Source: Chakrabartia godavariana (GTDB taxonomy: Bacteria; Pseudomonadota; Alphaproteobacteria; Sphingomonadales; Sphingomonadaceae). From it: a stretch of 64,000 nucleotides of DNA. Below are positions 62,680 through 64,000 of the stretch, piece by piece. A program made the position numbers and the translations under genes. Below the pieces are notes generated by a model. The model ran no database searches. It saw only the letters and a program-made list of their open reading frames with translations, and had not been told where the DNA came from. The stretch covers positions 620,001 through 684,000 of the forward strand of contig RKSN01000003.1 in assembly GCA_005518185.1 (NCBI GenBank), read 5' to 3'. Position 1 is the first letter of the stretch, and the number at the start of each line of letters is the position of its first letter.

Positions 62680-63111
62680 TCAGCCCTCCACCACTTCGAG
62701 GCCCATCGAACGGGCAGAGCCTTCGATGATGCGCGTTGCCGACTCGATGTCGTTTGCGTTCAGGTCCTTCATCTTCGCTTCCGCGATTTCGGACAGCTTC
62801 GAACGGGCGATCGTGCCGATGCTCGCCTTGCCGGGTTCCTTCGAACCCTTGTCGAGCTTGGCGGCCTTCTTGATCAGATAGGTCGCCGGCGGGGTCTTCG
62901 TGACGAAGGTGAAGCTCTTGTCTGCAAACACGGTGATCACCGTCGGGATCGGCATGCCCTTTTCGAGCTCCGTCGTCGCCGCGTTGAACGCCTTGCAGAA
63001 TTCCATGATGTTCACGCCGCGCTGACCCAGAGCCGGGCCGATCGGGGGTGAGGGATTTGCGGCGCCCGCGGGCACCTGCAGCTTGATATAGCCGTCAATC
63101 TTCTTGGCCAT
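62680..63111 (-). CDS. rplK: 50S ribosomal protein L11
   Basis: 143 residues. N-terminal [27 protein letters not shown] with the conserved proline-rich segment and C-terminal [19 protein letters not shown] are standard. It forms the GTPase-associated centre with 23S rRNA. First gene of the rplK-rplA pair, 116 bases after nusG. Confidence 0.98.
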   Translation of the reverse strand: MAKKIDGYIKLQVPAGAANPSPPIGPALGQRGVNIMEFCKAFNAATTELEKGMPIPTVITVFADKSFTFVTKTPPATYLIKKAAKLDKGSKEPGKASIGTIARSKLSEIAEAKMKDLNANDIESATRIIEGSARSMGLEVVEG

Positions 63112-63199
63112 TATGCACTCACTCTATAGGTGGGCAGCCACGCTCTGCGCTTCGCCCGGTTCAAGTTTAGCGGTCCAGACGGGGTGGCCCCCTCCCGCA

Positions 63200-63222
63200 G
63201 CTATAAGGAGCCCGAAGGCTCC
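63200..63222 (-). terminator. UUCG hairpin after nusG
   Basis: Read leftwards, GGAGCC TTCG GGCTCC is followed by TTATAG. With only a short T-rich tail it is a partial terminator or attenuator between nusG and rplK. Confidence 0.5.
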
Positions 63223-63227
63223 AAATC

Positions 63228-63764
63228 TCATTTCATCCGTTCGACCTGTTCGAACTCGAGCTCGACCGGAGTCGGGCGACCGAAGATCGACACGGACACC
63301 TTCACTCGGCCCTTGTCGAAATCGAGTTCCTCGACAAGACCGTTGAAGCTCGCGAACGGACCTTCCAGCACCTTGACCTGATCGCCGATTTCGTAATCGA
63401 CGCGGATCTGCTGCTTCGGTGCGGCGGCGGCTTCTTCCTTGGTGTTCAGGATGCGCGCGGCTTCAGCTTCGCTGATCGCCTGCGGCTTGCCCATCGATCC
63501 GAGGAAACCCGTCACCTTCGGCTGGTTCTTGATGAGGTGGTACACGTCATCATTCATGTTCAGCTTGGCAAGGACATAGCCCGGGAAGAACTTGCGTTCC
63601 GACTGGACCTTCTTGCCGCGGCGGATTTCGGTCACGGTTTCAACCGGGACTTCGACCGCATCGACGAGCGCTTCGAGGCCGAGACGCTGCGCGTCCGCCA
63701 GAATCGCGTCGCGAACCTTGTTCTCAAAGCCCGAATAGGCGTGAATGATGTACCAGCGTGACAT
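63228..63764 (-). CDS. nusG: Transcription termination/antitermination factor NusG
   Basis: 178 residues. The NGN domain (MSRWYIIHAYSGFENKVRDAI, then GYVLAKLNMNDDVYHLIKNQPKVTGFLG) and the KOW domain (QVKVLEGPFASFNGLVEELDF) are complete. It binds RNA polymerase and links it to Rho or the ribosome. 19 bases after secE, the widely conserved pair. Confidence 0.98.
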   Translation of the reverse strand: MSRWYIIHAYSGFENKVRDAILADAQRLGLEALVDAVEVPVETVTEIRRGKKVQSERKFFPGYVLAKLNMNDDVYHLIKNQPKVTGFLGSMGKPQAISEAEAARILNTKEEAAAAPKQQIRVDYEIGDQVKVLEGPFASFNGLVEELDFDKGRVKVSVSIFGRPTPVELEFEQVERMK

Positions 63765-63783
63765 GTTCTTCTTTTCTTGTGCG

Positions 63784-63981
63784 TCAGGAAGCGAGGCTCA
63801 GCAGCGTCTTCACGATCCAGCTGAACACCGAATCGACGCCGAGAAAGAACAGACCAAGGATCGTCGTCATGATGATCACCATGACAACGGTCATGCCGGT
63901 TTCACGGCCCGTCGGCCAAGTTACCTTGGCAGTTTCGGCCCGGACCTGCCGGATGAACTCGCTTGGGCTGGTCTTTGCCAT
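63784..63981 (-). CDS. secE: Preprotein translocase subunit SecE
   Basis: 65 residues, the short single-helix form common outside gammaproteobacteria: amphipathic PSEFIRQVRAETAKVTWPTG followed by a membrane helix (MTVVMVIIMTTILGLFFLGVD). It clamps SecY in the Sec translocon. AGAAGG lies upstream of ATG 63981, at the window's right edge. Confidence 0.95.
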   Translation of the reverse strand: MAKTSPSEFIRQVRAETAKVTWPTGRETGMTVVMVIIMTTILGLFFLGVDSVFSWIVKTLLSLAS

Positions 63982-64000
63982 GAACCCTTCTTCCGTCCTT

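Overview
This is about 64 kb of high-GC (roughly 65%) chromosomal DNA from an alphaproteobacterium, most likely of the Sphingomonadaceae. Supporting this are SspB of the alphaproteobacterial type, DUF1489, an ATP12-type F1-ATPase chaperone, two TonB-dependent receptors, a TorF-type porin, a CDC48/VAT-like double AAA ATPase and several families of inverted REP-like repeats. I see no phage, insertion sequence, CRISPR array, rRNA or tRNA gene. Coding density is high and nearly all genes look intact.

Layout. 1-5.3 kb: end of threonine ammonia-lyase, the leucyl-tRNA-protein transferase bpt, a fused ThiS-ThiG thiazole synthase, then aroQ-accB-accC. 5.1-9.3 kb: a 27-residue ORF behind a hairpin that buries its ribosome binding site, a CHASE2/degenerate GGDEF/EAL phosphodiesterase and an L,D-transpeptidase. 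9.3-16 kb: carD with a structured leader, two tandem GIN-domain (DUF2807) secreted proteins under a promoter whose -10 lies in a perfect palindrome, DUF1489-mgtE, a luciferase-like monooxygenase, a cyclophilin and a LysR regulator. 16-23.6 kb: a probable small RNA divergent from lysR, the CDC48-like ATPase, an MFS transporter, a monooxygenase-fold protein, a phospholipid-methyltransferase-like enzyme, an adenosine kinase-like PfkB protein and an amino acid permease. 23.6-27.5 kb: the leftward operon hisB-hisH-hisA-hisF-(small membrane protein)-hisE-HIT. 27.5-42.3 kb: sspB, fumC and gmk; a leftward run (PhzF, crcB, pseudouridine synthase, PaiB, HAD phosphatase, small membrane protein, ATP12); two tandem lipoproteins; PilZ and bactofilin; a 2OG-Fe(II) oxygenase; and a beta-helix/diheme cytochrome pair followed by maiA. 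42.4-49.1 kb: two convergent TonB-dependent receptors and glnK-amtB behind a recognisable sigma-54 promoter. 49.7-60.7 kb: a polyamine/amine catabolism cluster (two gamma-glutamylpolyamine-synthetase-like proteins, a PuuB-like oxidase, a class III aminotransferase, a CYTH-CHAD protein), a TorF porin, a molybdopterin oxidoreductase and a nucleosidase. 60.7-64 kb: secE-nusG-rplK-rplA-rplJ-rplL, ending in a terminator and not leading into rpoBC.

How the parts relate. Nitrogen handling recurs (glnK-amtB, the glutamine-synthetase-like cluster, histidine biosynthesis, amino acid permease). Core metabolism and translation genes form the rest. The most promising unexplained material is regulatory: (i) the divergent LysR/small-RNA unit at 15.97-16.12 kb, where a T-N11-A palindrome is centred near -66 of the predicted RNA start; (ii) the conditional-looking 27-residue ORF at 5.15-5.29 kb; and (iii) the palindromic operator in front of the GIN-domain genes. 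All functional statements are from reading the sequence; no database search was run.
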